A stretch of 64,000 bases of DNA from Glandiceps talaboti (GCF_964340395.1 NC_135566.1:19102501-19166500); one strand, 5' to 3'; shown: positions 1-16,174, counted from the first letter of the stretch. Translations and numbers: made by a program. The notes: a model not told the origin generated them from the sequence alone.

Positions 1-3000
1 TACATGAGTTTGTACTAATCATATGTTATATTTGCCAAATTCATTTCCAAAGATCTGTTTGCAATCAGTTTGAAAAATTGGGTCTTTAGAATTAGGTATG
101 TACAATTTGAAAGCTTTTACATTATTGTCTTTATAGATTTGTAACCCATGAGAACCCATCTGTGTTGGTAAATGACTGTGTCGAATTAAATTTCATTTAA
201 CAATTTTCTAGTTTGTGTTTGTCATAAAACCTTAATTCGATAAATACTAAACCCATTAATATTATCATAAAAGAGATGGGTACTACTTTTATCGAGTCAA
301 ATTTCAAGTAACAATTTCAAGTTTGCGTTTGTAATAAATTTCAGTTTAACTATTAAACCCATTTTAATAGCACATAACAGGGAATAGGTACTACTTTGAA
401 CACGGTCTACATCCATCTCCACAAGGTGATAACGTGTAAAAGAATGAATCGAAAGCCGAGAATCAAGTCACATAGAACAAGAAATGACAGTATCTCACAT
501 GTCAATCTACAAATACTATAGGATGATTGATTGGATAGAACTAATTAAACAATGTACACCCAAACAAGACTTCTAATTAAATGTTTTAAAAGATTCTAAA
601 AGTCATTCCACTGAATTAAGCTGGTGGTATTTTTACAAACAATTAGATCATTGGCATTTAGATGTGTAATCAGATCATTACTACACGACAAGTATAGCAT
701 TGTACTTTTTTTAACAACTGGAGCCATGTTATTTTGAACAGCATAATGGTCTATTCTATTTTGAGACACAAAAGCATTTGTTTCCTTTCTAAAGAAACCT
801 TCGATGACATTATATTCAGACACTTGTTTCTAAAATTATCTTGTATTAGAGTTGACTTTCTTTTACTCCACCACTGAACAAGTTGGGTAATTTTACGCTA
901 ATTTATCGAATCATCGAACTGTGTAACCACGTGTATTTGCTTACAGTCTGACAGAGTAATTTCAGGTAAAAAGTCAAAATTAAAGCATTGATTTTGGAAT
1001 TACATTTTGAACGAACTGTGCATGCTTGACTTCAAATCTCGGCAGCATCTCACGGTACATAGCAATTACTTTGTTCCAATTAGTTGTTCGTTATTTGTCT
1101 TGGCAAGGTGCAATTCAACGTGGAGCGTTACTGCCATTTTGTACCAGCCCTAGGGAATACCTTAATTGAGTGAATGACTTGAAATGTGTATGAATACAAG
1201 GCTGCTCACTCTACAACTAAAGTATGATCACCTATGAGAAAGGCCCTTGTTTACTGCCTTATCAAAAAATATCGTAATCAATCAATTTAATGTGCAAGAT
1301 TATGTGAGAGAAACATATATTTTGATTCAGTTCTGTATTTCTTACAACTATGCTTTATGATATATAATCAGATTGTTACCTGCCCCCTCCAAATTTGAAG
1401 TGGCATCTGTCTGTCCCTCTGATTGTCAGCACGAGTGCATGTGTTCATGTTTTTTTTCTTTCTAGTTATCGAAAAGCCAAAAGAAGAGCACGAAATGATA
1501 TCCCCAATATACACGGTCACCAATTTCTATATTTTGTACTATTTGTACAGGTACACAGATACACCCTATATATAGTAAATGTGGTGACATAGGTGACGTC
1601 TGCCTGTCAATCACTCAAAATTATTTGTTTTAAAGATGTCACTTTCGGGGAATAGCCAAGTAGATAAGCTTTTTTTAGTACAAGGTTTAGATTGATTACA
1701 CAATATCAAACAAATTGATACATATCTCGCTAGTGGTAGACCGAGTACAGATATAAATAAATGAGCATACCTCGCCACAATAAATTAATGATATTTTGTC
1801 GTTCCAAATCATAGTGGACGTTTCCGGAATAATTAAAGAGTCTTTATACTACTGAACGTGTTGCACGTTTTTTCTTCTGTTTACAACTATCTTATTCATG
1901 TTCTAGCAGCGTCTACATGTATTTCAAAAATCTCGCTATTAGCATTAGTGAAAGCACATACATTTAAATACTGATGGCTGTGGTGCGTACACGTAACCAT
2001 GACGTCACTATCACTTCTTTGATACAACATTTCATCTAACCTGTCGAACATGGCATGAACAACTAAGTTGTACTTCGGTCAACTGTGTGAGTTGGGGCGT
2101 ATTATTCCTTTCCCTTATAGAAACCCTCTGATTTAATAGTCAAATCGATGGTCCAACAATGCTATAATTATCATCTGTATACCTTAAGAAGTGAAAGTAA
2201 TCTGTAAATGTTTTAACTTTCCTTTTATGTTTATTATGAACGGATATCTCCCAGGTGAAGAATTTTGTCAAAACAGTTTGGGTTCATTGAGTTCGTCAAG
2301 AAACTAAGATAGGGTAGCGTTCTTTAGTACCGGAAAGTTCATGTCTTTGAACGGAAGGGATGTGGGCGTTTCTGTGACACACTAACATTAAACACAGATG
2401 TGGAACCTTAAATTGTGTCTGTTTGCTTATCATTTTACGCCCAGTATACTTAGTCTAGTTAATAACGTATGTACCCTAGAGTGAATGGTACACAGTTGTA
2501 CACTCCCTATACCATGCACGAGCCAAGTTCAACAAAATCTATGGAATACACATACTTTTGTCGTTCTACGTGTCGACAACGTGCCTCTCCGTCACAACAA
2601 CACGTGTCTACATAACTGGTTCTGCTGTGTTCGAAATATGAGCCAAAACGTTCGAAATTGCCATGAATTTCCCAGATTTTTCTTTGATATTACTGGCGCT
2701 GGTATAATTATGTTATTATAAGACTGGACTACTACGAAGAGATATTGAATTATATTTATCATAAAGGCATAGTAATTTAGTCCGGTCCTAGTAGTGTTTG
2801 CATATCACATGTACTTTTTAAATGCTTCTGGTATTCAAGTTAACATAAAATATGTTTAATGTAATTTCCCGAAGAGTTCATTACCCGATTTTATTTCATA
2901 AGCTTATATTCAGACATAGCCAGTCGCCATAACTATGGTTACTATTGATGTAGTTCAGATTCCTGTTAAATTTGTGAATAAATACTGACATAATTCCTTA

Positions 3001-3020
3001 TTTGCCCCTCTCCCACTCCC

Positions 3021-3024
<4 letters not shown>
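1..3024. other. Non-coding, no feature seen
   Basis: AT-rich unique-looking sequence with only short open frames and no splice-flanked coding segment. One TGACGTCA is at 2000-2007. Confidence 0.5.

Positions 3025-3102
<78 letters not shown>
3025..3102. repeat. (CT)n microsatellite, 78 bp
   Basis: Uninterrupted CT dinucleotide run after a C-rich stretch. Confidence 0.98.
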
Positions 3103-3105
<3 letters not shown>

Positions 3106-5564
3106 CGTATAGTCAAATGGACACGTTGTACAGAAAATATAAATAAAATATAGCTAGTAAAATCTCTCAAGTTGGGGCAAGGATGAACAGCGCATGTCAG
3201 TAGTAATCAATCACTGACAGAGTGTTATGCTAAAATGAAGCCATTTGACTATACAGTGGAAAGAGCTCGTAGAAAGAGACTACATGTATACTTACAAGAC
3301 TACAGTGAACATCGAACATTGATCATTTGAGGGCGTCAACGTTGTTCCACTGATTCAGAAAGGAATTATTCTAGATGATTTTTATTCATCTAATAATGTC
3401 TGTACTCTCTGTGTCTTTAATCTCTTTGGAAAACATAAAACATTGTATTGTATCAGAGTTTGGGTTTGTTTCTCCCATACGTTCAGGGGCTGAACATAGG
3501 CCAATGTAAGTGGTGTAACTCTGTCTGGCATTTAATGAGGCACTTTGAACCCATCTGTGTGTTTTGATAACCCTGGGGAAGCAGGTTAACTTCGTACAAT
3601 GAAACAAAAGGCAACTGCAATAAATGTCACTTGTAATTCTAAAATGCTATAAAACATGTTGGCCGGGCATATGTGTGGGGTTTATCAAGAGTACAACCAA
3701 AATGTTACCACTTTAGATATGTTATTAAAAAGGACCACTTTCACTATAAATATCTATTATATTTATTCAATACTTTGTCTTTTCAATTCAAACTATCATT
3801 AAACTTTGACTCAAGGCAAACTGTTACTCAACAAGAAACCACATGGAAGACAGTCTCAGGGGTGAAAAAAGGACAGGACCCTGCGTTTTAAATCGCATAT
3901 CTGTAGACACAATCTTTGTCAGTTTTTACAACAAAAACTGGGTTATCTTGGCGTTTCATTCATGGGACACACGATGATTTTTATATAATGATAAACGCGT
4001 TTCAACTCCAGACAAACAATAACAGGGACACAACACACACATCAAGAACATATACCTAATCACAATAGCATTGCTATTCTTTTACAGTGCAGTAGAATCA
4101 GTCTTTTGTTGAAACTATTACACGTGGATTTGATGATGTTAATGGTTTCAATTTTATACCTTTCATCTTATAAGCAAAACAATGAACTGTCTACATTCCC
4201 ATGTGCTCTCTATAATTGTATGTATATAAAAAATAGCATGGTCCATATGTGAAAAGCCATTGGTTTTTGTTGTAAATCAAATAATTCACTGAACCAGTTT
4301 AATCCTTCAAGTTGATATTTGGGATACAAGTATAAATACAACTTGGGTGGGGAAGGGTACAATGCCGATGACGTAAATAGAAAACCGAGACCTTGACACT
4401 TTACCCCCCCCCACACACACACACACATGTACACACTTCAGCAGTTTCATTCATGGCGGAAATATTTTTGATCACGACCTTGTATAAGACGGTCAACCAG
4501 GGAAGTTAATTGCTCCTATGGGCCAGGAATGCCCATGACAGTCATTCCACCAACAACCTGCAGACCTAGCTAAACGTCAAGGTCCGTAATTTGTTACAGT
4601 TATAATTGACAAATTCTTCGTTAATGATAGGGTGTCATCACCTTGAACTCCAAATGGAGTTGTTTTTGACAAATATATCGCTCGAGGTCTGGAGATTATT
4701 AGAGCGGTTATCTTTACTCTTGACCTTTGAGTATAAACGTTCAAGTTCATTTTTATGTGTACATTTTAAGAGTAGAGAGTACCGTCAAAAATGAACCTTT
4801 TTATCCAACGTTTGTTTTGATTAGTTTTAGTCTTGGTGGCACAGGCTGGGTGTATATGATTTTCACTCTTGAAAAGTCCAAATACTTTGATTAAACTATT
4901 TGAGTATTATGTTAATACCTTCTATGACATTACAATTTAATTTCTGGCGCTGTTAGAACTGTTGATTGCATAGTAGGGAGTCCCTGTTCATTTTTTGATA
5001 GGTATTATAAATTACGTTTATAAGTTATATCCCAGTACCAGGTTTGAGTTCAGTCAATTGCAAGTGATGGTTACGTGTACATCAGTATTAAAGTAGTATA
5101 CATACTCTTTTAATCTTTTAATCTGCAGATAAGATTACATCCCAAGTTATACAACTCAGCTTGTGCCCCTTTAACATCTCATACTCAGTCAGAATACTGG
5201 ACATGATGTTAGGGGATGAAAAAATAAAATGTAAAAATTTACCAAAACTAGGTTTGAGATATTACATATTCGTCGTTATTATTATTATTACAGTATATTG
5301 ACTGACTAGTAGTGAAGCCTCACTATTGGTAACATGTCTAGTATTAAACGGATTAAGATCTAGACCCTTTCACACCCTTACTCAGACTTACTGGCCTGGA
5401 GCTATGATGATGGAAGCTCGGTTTATGCCATGGAATGTTTGTACCGACTGTATTAATAGCTGCAGTAGTCATAGCAACGGCAGTAGTCGTATTAATGGAA
5501 GTAGTATTAGTAATGACAACACAGTATGTCAATTTAATACAGTACATTAATAGCTGTAAGTACA
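3103..5564. other. Non-coding, no gene seen
   Basis: No supportable coding exon. It holds a C9 run followed by (CA)n at 4404-4426 and a short (ATT)n at about 5276-5290. Confidence 0.45.
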
Positions 5565-5591
5565 AAAACATCATCATCATCATCATCGTCG

Positions 5592-5639
<48 letters not shown>

Positions 5640-5672
5640 GTATATACATCATCATCATTATCACCATCTCTA

Positions 5673-5719
<47 letters not shown>

Positions 5720-5907
5720 CCAGCTCTATATCATCATCTACATCACTATCATGATAATCACCAACAACAGAACAAAATCATTATCACCACCACCACCAGA
5801 AACACTGTAAACACCACTACATATACTACCATCACAATTAATATCACCGCCACCTTTCTGTAACGCATCTCGACTGCTCCTATTACCTCAACCTTAAAAA
5901 CAAATAC

Positions 5908-5992
<85 letters not shown>

Positions 5993-6030
5993 CTTCCACC
6001 ACCACCACCACCACCACCACCACCATCACC
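5565..6030. repeat. (ATC)n and (ACC)n arrays
   Basis: Three ATC-rich blocks (about 5568-5638, 5646-5718 and 5908-5993), separated by ATC/ACC-like degenerate sequence, and an (ACC)n block at about 5994-6030. Open frames here (poly-Ile, Ser, Asp) are repeat artefacts. Confidence 0.95.
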
Positions 6031-8163
6031 ACCTCGACAACAAACAATACCATAGCCGTCACAGTGCTGTCGCCACCGCCGCTGCCATCGCCACCACAGT
6101 ATCATTATCACCATACGTATGTGTTGCAAATAAATAGTTAATCGCAGTGGTTAGGCCCTTTGCTGAAACACGTGTTATTGAGACTTACCCATATATATGT
6201 ACAGGGTACCGCATGTTGTGATGTCTGTATCTAAACGTAATAAAACCAGAGAGTATCTTAATACTGTACATAGAGAGATAACATACGGGACATTTATAAA
6301 TCGCAAATTATTTGTGTTTGTATTTTTTCAACTTAAAAAAATCGACATTACACACTTTAGTGGAATGCCAAATAAAGTGCGATGAGTTACATCATGCAAA
6401 TGAGAAGCTTATTGTATAGCATGCAACATTCGACAACAAATTAGTAAGCAAGAATGAACGGGGAGTCGGAAATGAATGAATGGTTCGGTCTGGAATTTAG
6501 ACTGTTTAGACTTGTTGCTGGAATCGAAAAACTCGATAAAGAACTACTTCTGTCCCATGGTCACGAGGTTTACGTAAATCCAAAAACAGTAGGCGTTTTA
6601 AGCCACCAGACGTGGTGTAGCTTTCAGGCATATAACATGTTGATGGTTTTATATAATAAATATCCCTTTATCTGCAGCTAGAGACTTCCGATGGATTACT
6701 AACCCTACTTAATATATCGTGAAATACATACGAGCTACGACATCGATAGCTTTTAACAATGTGGAAGGCCTAGATAAGAAATCACATTTTTTGGAAATTA
6801 AAATAAACATTCAAGAAAAAGAAGATCTGGAAAATCTATATGAACTATTAAAACCCTCCGTAAGTTTCAGTTTGATTAACTTTAATTTATTATGTATTAT
6901 GCATGTGTCATTTGACTTCGACAGTCTTTGTAACAACACAAACTCAGCAGCAATACGACTTTCAAAACAAATCTGTGAAACTAAGAACGTTAGAATTAAA
7001 TTGTCCAAATTCTTTTAACATTATAAAAACCGTGCATAATCACACAAAATAAACCTCAATTATAGAACGCTTCCTCTGAAATTTGCACTCAATGTATAAA
7101 CAGCTGGTGTTTTTGTATATGGCAAGTTGTTCGCCAAAATAACGATGTCTTGGGTGCCATGCAGACAATGTAGAAAGTAACTGTATATATAGATATATTG
7201 AATGGTTTTTGTTGTTGTTGATGGTGTCCTAAGAACGGTAATTATTTGTCTTCCTCTGCCAAATGAAATAGTTTATTTATTTATTTTGTTCTGTATTTAA
7301 ACATACGTAATTCGGCAAGTTTCGTTCCGGAAGCATAGTGTCCCATTTGAGTGTTTAAGGGGCTACACTTTATCATTCCATCTCTTTTATATTACAAATT
7401 CGTTAATTCATGAGAGATTACTGATGGACCCCTAACTGATAATAGTTCAGCCCACACACAACTCTTGTACTAATGCTACATACTTAGACACGGAGAAACC
7501 AAACCGTTTCCGGCGACGCAGCGGGTCCATGTGACCACAAACCGTTACCAAGGTTATCACCCGGGGCTATCAAGCATGTATGGTGTCCTTGAGGAACAGG
7601 TCGAGTGTTTACATGGCAATACCTCGTTACCTAGCAGATATAGATCATCAACCATCCTGGGACTGCCAAACTTCATGATACTGGCCACCAGTATTTGCTA
7701 TGTCTGGCTTTATACTGATAAGGCACAACACACTTTCGATTTACAGTATCTGGTTTTGATAGTAAATGCACTGTTTTCGCTACTAATGATTCTGTACTGC
7801 ACACTTTTCAAATGAAGTATTATCACAAGTACGTGTGGAACTGTGACCATGCATAAAGCTTTTCACTGTTTACGTACAATGACAGTTTCTGACCAAAATT
7901 TAGCAACGTTTACAATGACTTTTATACATGTATTAAACCGCAGAACAAATCAATCTCAGTCGGAACGGAACTTCACATAAATATAATTACGAATACTATA
8001 CTTAGTCTACACCCAACGTGTATCTGTGGTCCAACACATGATCAAGTGTTCTGCAACGTCTTCGAAGTTACGAATAACACCAAAGTGCTGTTTACCCCGT
8101 AGTACCCGATTTCACCTCACGCCCACCGCCACCCACCACTACCCACCACCACCATATAAAATA
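6031..8163. other. Non-coding, weak open frames only
   Basis: Two short frames (6454-6681 and 6719-6858) look somewhat protein-like, and the second runs into a consensus donor (CTCC|GTAAGT at 6859). No acceptor or start supports them, so no gene is called. A (TTTA)n of four units lies near 7272. Confidence 0.3.
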
Positions 8164-8420
8164 GACTGGCCATATGGATGAGGATTCAATTTGGGTATTT
8201 ACTTTGGATTTTTAATTTATAAAATAAAATATATAATGGCTTCCTACTTGAAACACTTAATACATTGCAAAAGCTAAAAAATAAAAGTGTAAAAAGTTTG
8301 TTATTGTAAGTGCAATGACAAAGATTTGATATTGATTTTTGCAAGTAGTAAGTCATGATAAAAGTGTTTTATAAATTGACAATCCAAAATAAATACCCAA
8401 TCTTCATCCATATGGCCACT
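8164..8420. mobile_element. Fold-back MITE, copy 1
   Basis: Same family as the element at 34796-35103. The left end is AGACTGGCCATATGGATGAGG and on, with GGGTATTTACTTTGGATTTT. The right end is the inverse, ending AAATACCCAATCTTCATCC then ATATGGCCACT. The terminal inverted repeats are about 55 bp. The left end has small changes and the TTAA flank is not clear, so this copy looks older. Confidence 0.75.
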
Positions 8421-8477
8421 TAATCAGTGGTCGATATTATCCATAAGTAGTACAGAAACAGGTTGACAGCAAGATCG

Positions 8478-8535
8478 CCGTTGGGGGCGCTGGTTTTTGG
8501 GTGCGGGCCCAAAAATCTATTTGATTTGATCTAAT
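8478..8535 (-). repeat. Dispersed ~70-bp repeat, copy A
   Basis: Read on the minus strand it matches 35883-35950 on the plus strand: ATCAAAT, then CCGCACCCAAAAA-CAGCGC, ending in TCAACC in both. It lies just outside the fold-back element at 8164-8420. Confidence 0.5.
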
Positions 8536-9839
8536 TTATCGTGTATACTGCTAAAATAAATACGTTTATCCACAAGTAATGTAATACTTGTCAGGGTGTA
8601 CGATATTTCGAGTACGTTATTGTACCTAACATGTTTTTCCAAAAAAAAACCAAAACGTTCCAGTTGCAGGTAGAGCAGCTTTAGAAGATGTTTTTGAAAA
8701 AATCAGACAATAGTTCGTAAACTATATATATTACTACTCTATACATCATGTAGCTACTACAACAGCCTGGTTTGACGACGTTGTTCGCTCGAACGAACAA
8801 TCATGCCCCCGGGCCGGCAGACGAGTCAATCGCTACTGGGACTAGACAGTTGAAGTTTCATGCTGTGCTGTATTGACCCTTCATTGACTGGCCGTTGTGT
8901 GCTGTATCAGTCGTTCACCGATGAAACAGTAATGTTGCATGCACCCTTTAATAGCTAACTCCAGAGACTCATATGTCACACGAGATTAGATAGACAAACA
9001 CTTAGTTATCAAAAGAAATTACGGCATTTAACGTAATCGTCCACAATTTAACGACAAAAAGAAAACGAGTTGATAAAGAAAACAGTCACCAAGCAAGAAG
9101 ATTCTACTTAAGATAAACACATTAAGTGTAGTTTGTGATAAACGTTGCGTAGTTTGTCCAGTAACTATTCAATACTTGTGAAACATTTCTCCAGAAATAA
9201 ATAGAGGAGCGACACGAGTCTCTTTTTAGTTCTTGTCTACTTTCGGTCACATTTCAGCTTCATGTAAATCAACTTTGACGAGGTCGTTTTTCAAATCGCT
9301 ATTGTCAGGTACTTATCTTAATGTTTACAACTATCAAGAAAGCCTATCGAGAATGCGCGCTGTATGGATTTGCTTTAAGGGACCATATGATTCGTATCTC
9401 AAAATGGGACTAGAAAGACAAGATAACGAAATCCGGTCTCCAAACTTCATTGCTGCTCGAGGCTGTGACATCAATGCAACCACATTTATCAACTGTTACA
9501 GTAAATTTGTTGAGCCGTATACCTTTCTAGATTTGGTTTATTTTTTAACGGTGACGAAAGTGGTTATGATGGTGTGATGTGAATACTGTGAATGGTTCTA
9601 GGGCGATTTTGGTTCAATCACTTTCAACAAAGCGGAATAAGTGTTCATAGCTTTAGGCGACACGTGTTTTAATCTTCTGAAACAACTATCAGTTAGAACG
9701 TTGTTGGCATGTTTGGTTTGTCAAGAACGGACTCTCTACAACGAAGTTTAATATAAACATTACAGTTATTGTACACAACGGTGGAGTATCGCCAAACAAT
9801 GCTATCTGGAACAGTAGTAGAAAGTGCACAACTAAAAGT
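8536..9839. other. Non-coding, no gene seen
   Basis: A 114-codon frame at 9233-9577 lacks an ATG start and family resemblance, and is not called. No other structure noted. Confidence 0.4.
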
Positions 9840-9909
9840 AGACCAGAACAGAGCAGCACAGAACAGAACAGAACAGAACAGAACAGAACAGAACAGAACA
9901 GAACAGAAG
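9840..9909. repeat. (ACAGA)n pentanucleotide array
   Basis: About a dozen ACAGA/GAACA units, with imperfect units at the left end (CCAGAACAGAGCAGC). Confidence 0.95.
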
Positions 9910-10248
9910 AACTCCCCCAATGAGTAGAAGGGCGAACAAAATATCTTCTAAAAAGGTAGAACAGCGATATATGTAGTTCATTGTGTTGGTAAAGCGTGAC
10001 AGAAGAGTCCTGAGTAACAAGCCCAGTATAACACATCTAGGCACTGAGTAAAGAAATACATTAAACTACACCACAAAACAGTACGCATCTCAGCACAGCA
10101 CATTTTAATACATTACATATCAACACAGTCTACGAAAGAAAAATATATCTCAACAGCACACCCTACACTAATAGATAGTACATTACAACACAATATATAT
10201 CATTGCAATTTAATTTTAAAATCAGTGAATGCACACAATACAGTGTGG

Positions 10249-11555
<1,307 letters not shown>

Positions 11556-11914
11556 GTGGAGGTGGTGGAGGACTAGTGGTAGTAATGGTGGTGGTGGTGG
11601 TGGTGGTGCAGGTGGTGGTGGTAGTTATGGTGGACTAGTTGTGGTGGTGGTGGTGGTTGTTGTGGTAGTAATGGTGGACTAGTGGACTAGAAGTGCTGGT
11701 GGTAGTAGCGGTGGTCATTGTGGTGGTGGTTGTGGTGGTAGTAATGGTGGACTAGTGATGGTGGTGGTGGTGGTAGTAGTAGTGGTAGTGGTGATGCGGG
11801 TGAGGGTGGTGGTTATGGTTGTAGTAATGGTGGACTAGTGGTGGTGGTGCGGTTATCGCGATGATGTAGTAGTAGTAGTTGTTGTTGTTGTTGTTTTTGT
11901 TGTTTTTGTTGTTT

Positions 11915-11950
<36 letters not shown>
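11556..11950. repeat. GGT-rich minisatellite and (TTG)n
   Basis: Imperfect GGT sequence in which AATGGTGGACTAGTGG recurs at about 11668, 11740 and 11827 with weaker copies at 11566 and 11625, followed by (TTG)n at 11877-11950 containing TTTTTG interruptions. Confidence 0.9.
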
Positions 11951-11951
<1 letters not shown>

Positions 11952-12098
11952 AAATTAATTTATATCACCAGATAATAAGACCAAGTTTCATTCTTCAAAG
12001 AACATACATAAATAAAATATACATACAGGGGATATGAAGAGGACGAAAAGAGGCAATTGTTATGGTGCGGTCAATTGAAACAATTCAACAAGAACTAG

Positions 12099-12099
<1 letters not shown>

Positions 12100-12141
<42 letters not shown>

Positions 12142-12143
12142 AT

Positions 12144-12205
<62 letters not shown>

Positions 12206-12278
12206 TGGTGTGGTGTTGTTGGCGGCGGCGGCGGCGGTGATGGTGGTGGTGGTGGTGGTGGTGGTGGTGGTGGTGGGG
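12100..12278. repeat. (TTG)n-(GAT)n-(GGT)n compound array
   Basis: TTG run at about 12100-12141, GAT run at about 12144-12204, short GGC run, then GGT run at about 12240-12276. The three successive trinucleotides differ by single-base steps. Confidence 0.95.
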
Positions 12279-13130
12279 AAAACAGTGACATTTCAAGTTC
12301 GGTCCATAGGATTTGTTATCAGCAAAACTTTGTGAACATTTACACGAACCTGGCTCACCTAAGGAGATATGTATTCAATTCTTTTAAGAATGTACTCGAC
12401 ATTTAACACATGATGTCATATTGTTTGGGTGGCTTCTATAACAATGTTTTAATTTGGGAGATAAAAACTCATTGATATATTTAGTTGGTACATGGTTTTA
12501 TGACCATTGTCTGTTTCCAGACAGTCATCGTCTTATCAAGAAACGCGTGTCTGAATGCCACCAGCTGCTCCAGATGTAACCCGAATGATAAAGTTTTAGT
12601 TGGCACATTGCCATCCGTTGTTATTGATGGATTCCGTATTTCGGAGTCTCTGAAGTCATATAGAAAATATCGACTTGACTCCCTTGCCAAGCTGAGAATA
12701 ACGAGGTCGGGTAAATTATTGGCACACCGTCTATAAATATCATGGGATAAACATACAGGCATAAACATTTTGGACTCCATCAGAGATTTTATATCAATCT
12801 TATCAACATATTGTACAACTCTTTAAACGGTTCTTTCCTTGCAAATCTACACTTGAAATTTCCATCACCCCATGATGTCCATATTCATTTATCTGATTAA
12901 AGTCTGCAAGTCCATTGTAGTTTGCTTTGAAGATAAAGTTAAAGTGAGGAAATGTTGTTGACTACTGATTTAAACTTACACTATTTTTGTGAAAAATAAT
13001 TTCAGACAGTGACTGATCCAATCTTCCATGTTAAAGGAATGTATACTACATCATACCCAATCTAACATAAAGTTTCCTCGTATCAAAGTTAAATGAAGTT
13101 TTTGTACGGAGGGTCAGGACTGCAGTATAT

Positions 13131-13164
13131 CTCAGACCACTATACAATGTAGTAGTGGTTTAAG
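13131..13164. repeat. CTCAGACCACTA-arm hairpin, diverged copy at 13 kb
   Basis: CTCAGACCACTA (13131-13142) pairs with TAGTGGTTTAAG (13153-13164) with two mismatches, so this is an older copy of the same family. Confidence 0.55.
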
Positions 13165-14465
13165 ATTAATATAGGCTTCACCACATTGAGGTTTCTCGGA
13201 AGGTATGTACTTCTCTAGAAGTTCTCGTAGAAATTAATTCTCTGTGTGTCTGTCCACACTTCTCAATCAATACAACTAGTACACCTATTCTGGGGAATAG
13301 TTTCATCTATGAACCATAAACCTATATTGTACCTCTGACCACCATAACCTGTACACACATGACTCCACAATTTCTAAACAAAGACAGTTTTATGTCTCTG
13401 AGTATTGGCATTTACGGACAATGCTCCGTCGACAGGTTCTTCGTGTCAAACTCAAAAGGAATTTGCTAATGTTTAACAACCCTCGAGACTTATCATTATG
13501 ACTTTCTTGCGATACTCTTAAACCGATGGAACATTAACGGATTTGTATAAGAACATTTCCATCGCTAAAAAGGAGGCGCGGAATGAACTTTTCATCGGCC
13601 AATGTGGAGTATTTGTATACACGGACTGTTCTCAAGAAACAACCTTACGATGCCTCTTTCTGTTTATTTAAAAATGATGACCAAATTGTCACAAATACGA
13701 CCTCTTTGATAATAAATTCTCACGTTTGGTAAATATTCAAACCAGCAACTGAAACACTAAATATACCAAGAGATGTTGACACTTTCTTCGCCAAATAAAC
13801 AAAGAAACTCACGTACCTGCACGTATTTAGGTGTTACAATATTGCATACATGCCTTTGCAGCAAATAAGAAAATTACCTCAGAAATGTTTTTTTTGAACA
13901 TTCTATATATCTTGACAGGTATATTTTAATGTGACTGTGCCCCTTCGTTCATGACGTACGTACAAGATACACCATATGCATGGTGACGTCAATGGCTATC
14001 ATGAAATAGTCGTGCGACGCGACGGTTTCCCTGAAAGATTCTACACACGTATCACATTATGTCACTGAAATTGTTACATGTGCCGATAACCCTGCAATTA
14101 TGCCAAGAAGTAAAACTGATGTACTTCAGCGGTTAATGCCTACATCCGGGGATTAATTATTCCAAATATAGAAATGGTAGAACTTGAGTAGTTGCCTAGA
14201 CTGTTAATCAATGATTGTTCCATTTGAGATAAATATGAAAAAAAGAATCACAAAAAAATAAACGTCAGAATTTATCAAGTCCCACTGTTACATCTTACCT
14301 TATTACCCTTCATTTCATTATTCTTGGAAAGCATCAACTTTTTAAAGCTATTCCTTACGCTAAGTCGCCCTCACTTTTAGATCATGCGCATGTGTTAATA
14401 TACCATTGATAGCAAGATGTAAAGTCACGGGGAACTGTTGATAGTCTAGAAGTTGCTCGTAACAG

Positions 14466-14915
14466 TCATACGTTTATCACTCTATAAATGTATCCGTGGA
14501 GAATTGGTGTGATGATGCGTTGTTTGCATACATTGCTAAACATATATGCACCAAAATAATTCAGTTTAGAAAATGTATTGATTACAGAGTAAACTGTGAC
14601 ACCTTTAAAATCGTTCGTCAATTTAATTCTGAAATGTCGAGTGCAGATTAATAGAGATAACGTCTTAATGCCTCGTTCTATTATCATCATGTCAAATGAC
14701 CCTGTTTGGCCTTTTGACCCGGTGAACACAGTGCGGGGGAAGTGCCACTGAATGTTTGTTTTCAAAAGTAAAACAGGGCAGTTGACGTTCTTATTCAGTT
14801 CCCCGTTCTTTACAAAATGACCTTGTTCAGTTGTAGTATGACCCCACGCTAGTATTTTTTTGTCTGGGCCCCTATCGTAAGATGATGATAGACGGGGCCG
14901 TAATTGATCGCACAT
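14466..14915 (-). other. 149-codon open frame, unrecognised
   Basis: An ATG-started, non-repetitive frame. The first 75 codons look protein-like (for example RGPDKKILAWGHTTTEQGHF and QWHFPRTVFTGSKGQTGSFD); the second half is less so. GGTATGTGCG just 5' of the ATG resembles a donor rather than an acceptor. No family recognised. It may be a repeat-borne or chance frame. Confidence 0.2.
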
Positions 14916-16144
14916 ACCTTCACCTGTCTCTTTAATAAGCTTGAACTGACAGTGGTTTGACCTGTGTGGTTATCTTTTGATTCGATTCTCAACCTTAAAT
15001 TTCATGGATTTATTATAACAAAGGACTGTCACTATTTTACGGTGTGTTATCATATTTGAGACGCCTGAAAGACACAGGACCACAGTCTTCCACAACTATA
15101 CATTGTATATAACCGCCACTAGCAACCATTGTTCGTAAACTTGGTCAAGATGTTTGGAGTTTAACATAGCACTTTGCGTTTTTTTAAGTCTTGCTCATTA
15201 TTCAAGTTCACGTGTGTCTATTTTGGTTATTAATCCCTAGCACTATTATAAGTACAGTGTGTCGAATGGTACAAAATAAAAGATTTTAAAAGGTCGTCCT
15301 AGTAAACAAATGGAACAACAGCTTTAGCGAAGAATACACGTGTTATTATTCCATATTAAGTCATTTTCCAAAAAAGATAGTTGAAGGAAAAGTCGACCTC
15401 TAGTGGTACGCCTGGTGACTACTTCTTAGCGGCAGGTACAGTAACAATGGAATTCATTTCAACGGAACTTTCAATACATAAAACTTCTAAAAAATATTTG
15501 ACCAAGGATTAGAGCGGCTTTCTTCATGTTACATTCACTATTTTGACAACGTCCTAACTATTTTTGTTCGTAGAGAAAGGGACATTTACTATATGTATTC
15601 CCTTGACCCCTCCATTCTCAAGATAGAAGGTATTTTTTGTTAAAACGGACTTCGCAGCACTTATCCCCATTTCAAAAGAAAGGGTTCCGTATTAGTTGGT
15701 ATTAGTGCAAAGCTACTAACACTAAGGAGTGCCATTACTAAAATCTCACACTGGAGCCAAGTAATCGCATTTTTACCTGCCTGTCAAAGACATGGTGATC
15801 TAGTAGTTTGGCTTGCTTCAAGTTAAAGTTTAACTGGCAGAAGAAATATTCATTTTTTGTGAAAACTATAGCAAACATGATTGACACCATGGATTTTGTG
15901 GGGAGGAATATATCTTTGGAACAAAAATACTATGTTTGACTGATATTAGAGATTCACAGAACTGGTGGAAGTATTTCTGTCTATCACCTGTCCATTTCCA
16001 AAAACAAATGTCATGTGAAGAGTACGGGGAAACAGCGATTGAAATTGTTTCTACACGATGTTTACAATATTATCATAATGTACGTGTAGGGGCAACAACC
16101 ACATTGAACGATAGCTAATATCGTGTCGGCAAGGACGGTGACGT

Positions 16145-16174
16145 TGGTGGTGGTGGTGGTGGTGGTGGTGGTGG

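Larger units (their letters stand above)
12279..16140. other. Non-coding, one hairpin and one unrecognised open frame
   Basis: Apart from the hairpin at 13131, the frame at 14466-14915 and a TGACGTCA at 13984, I see no gene in these 3.9 kb. Confidence 0.4.

Noticed and set aside
5353-6129. Open frames rich in Met, Ile, Ser or Asp
   Set aside because: Products of (ATC)n and (ACC)n repeats with no unique coding sequence.
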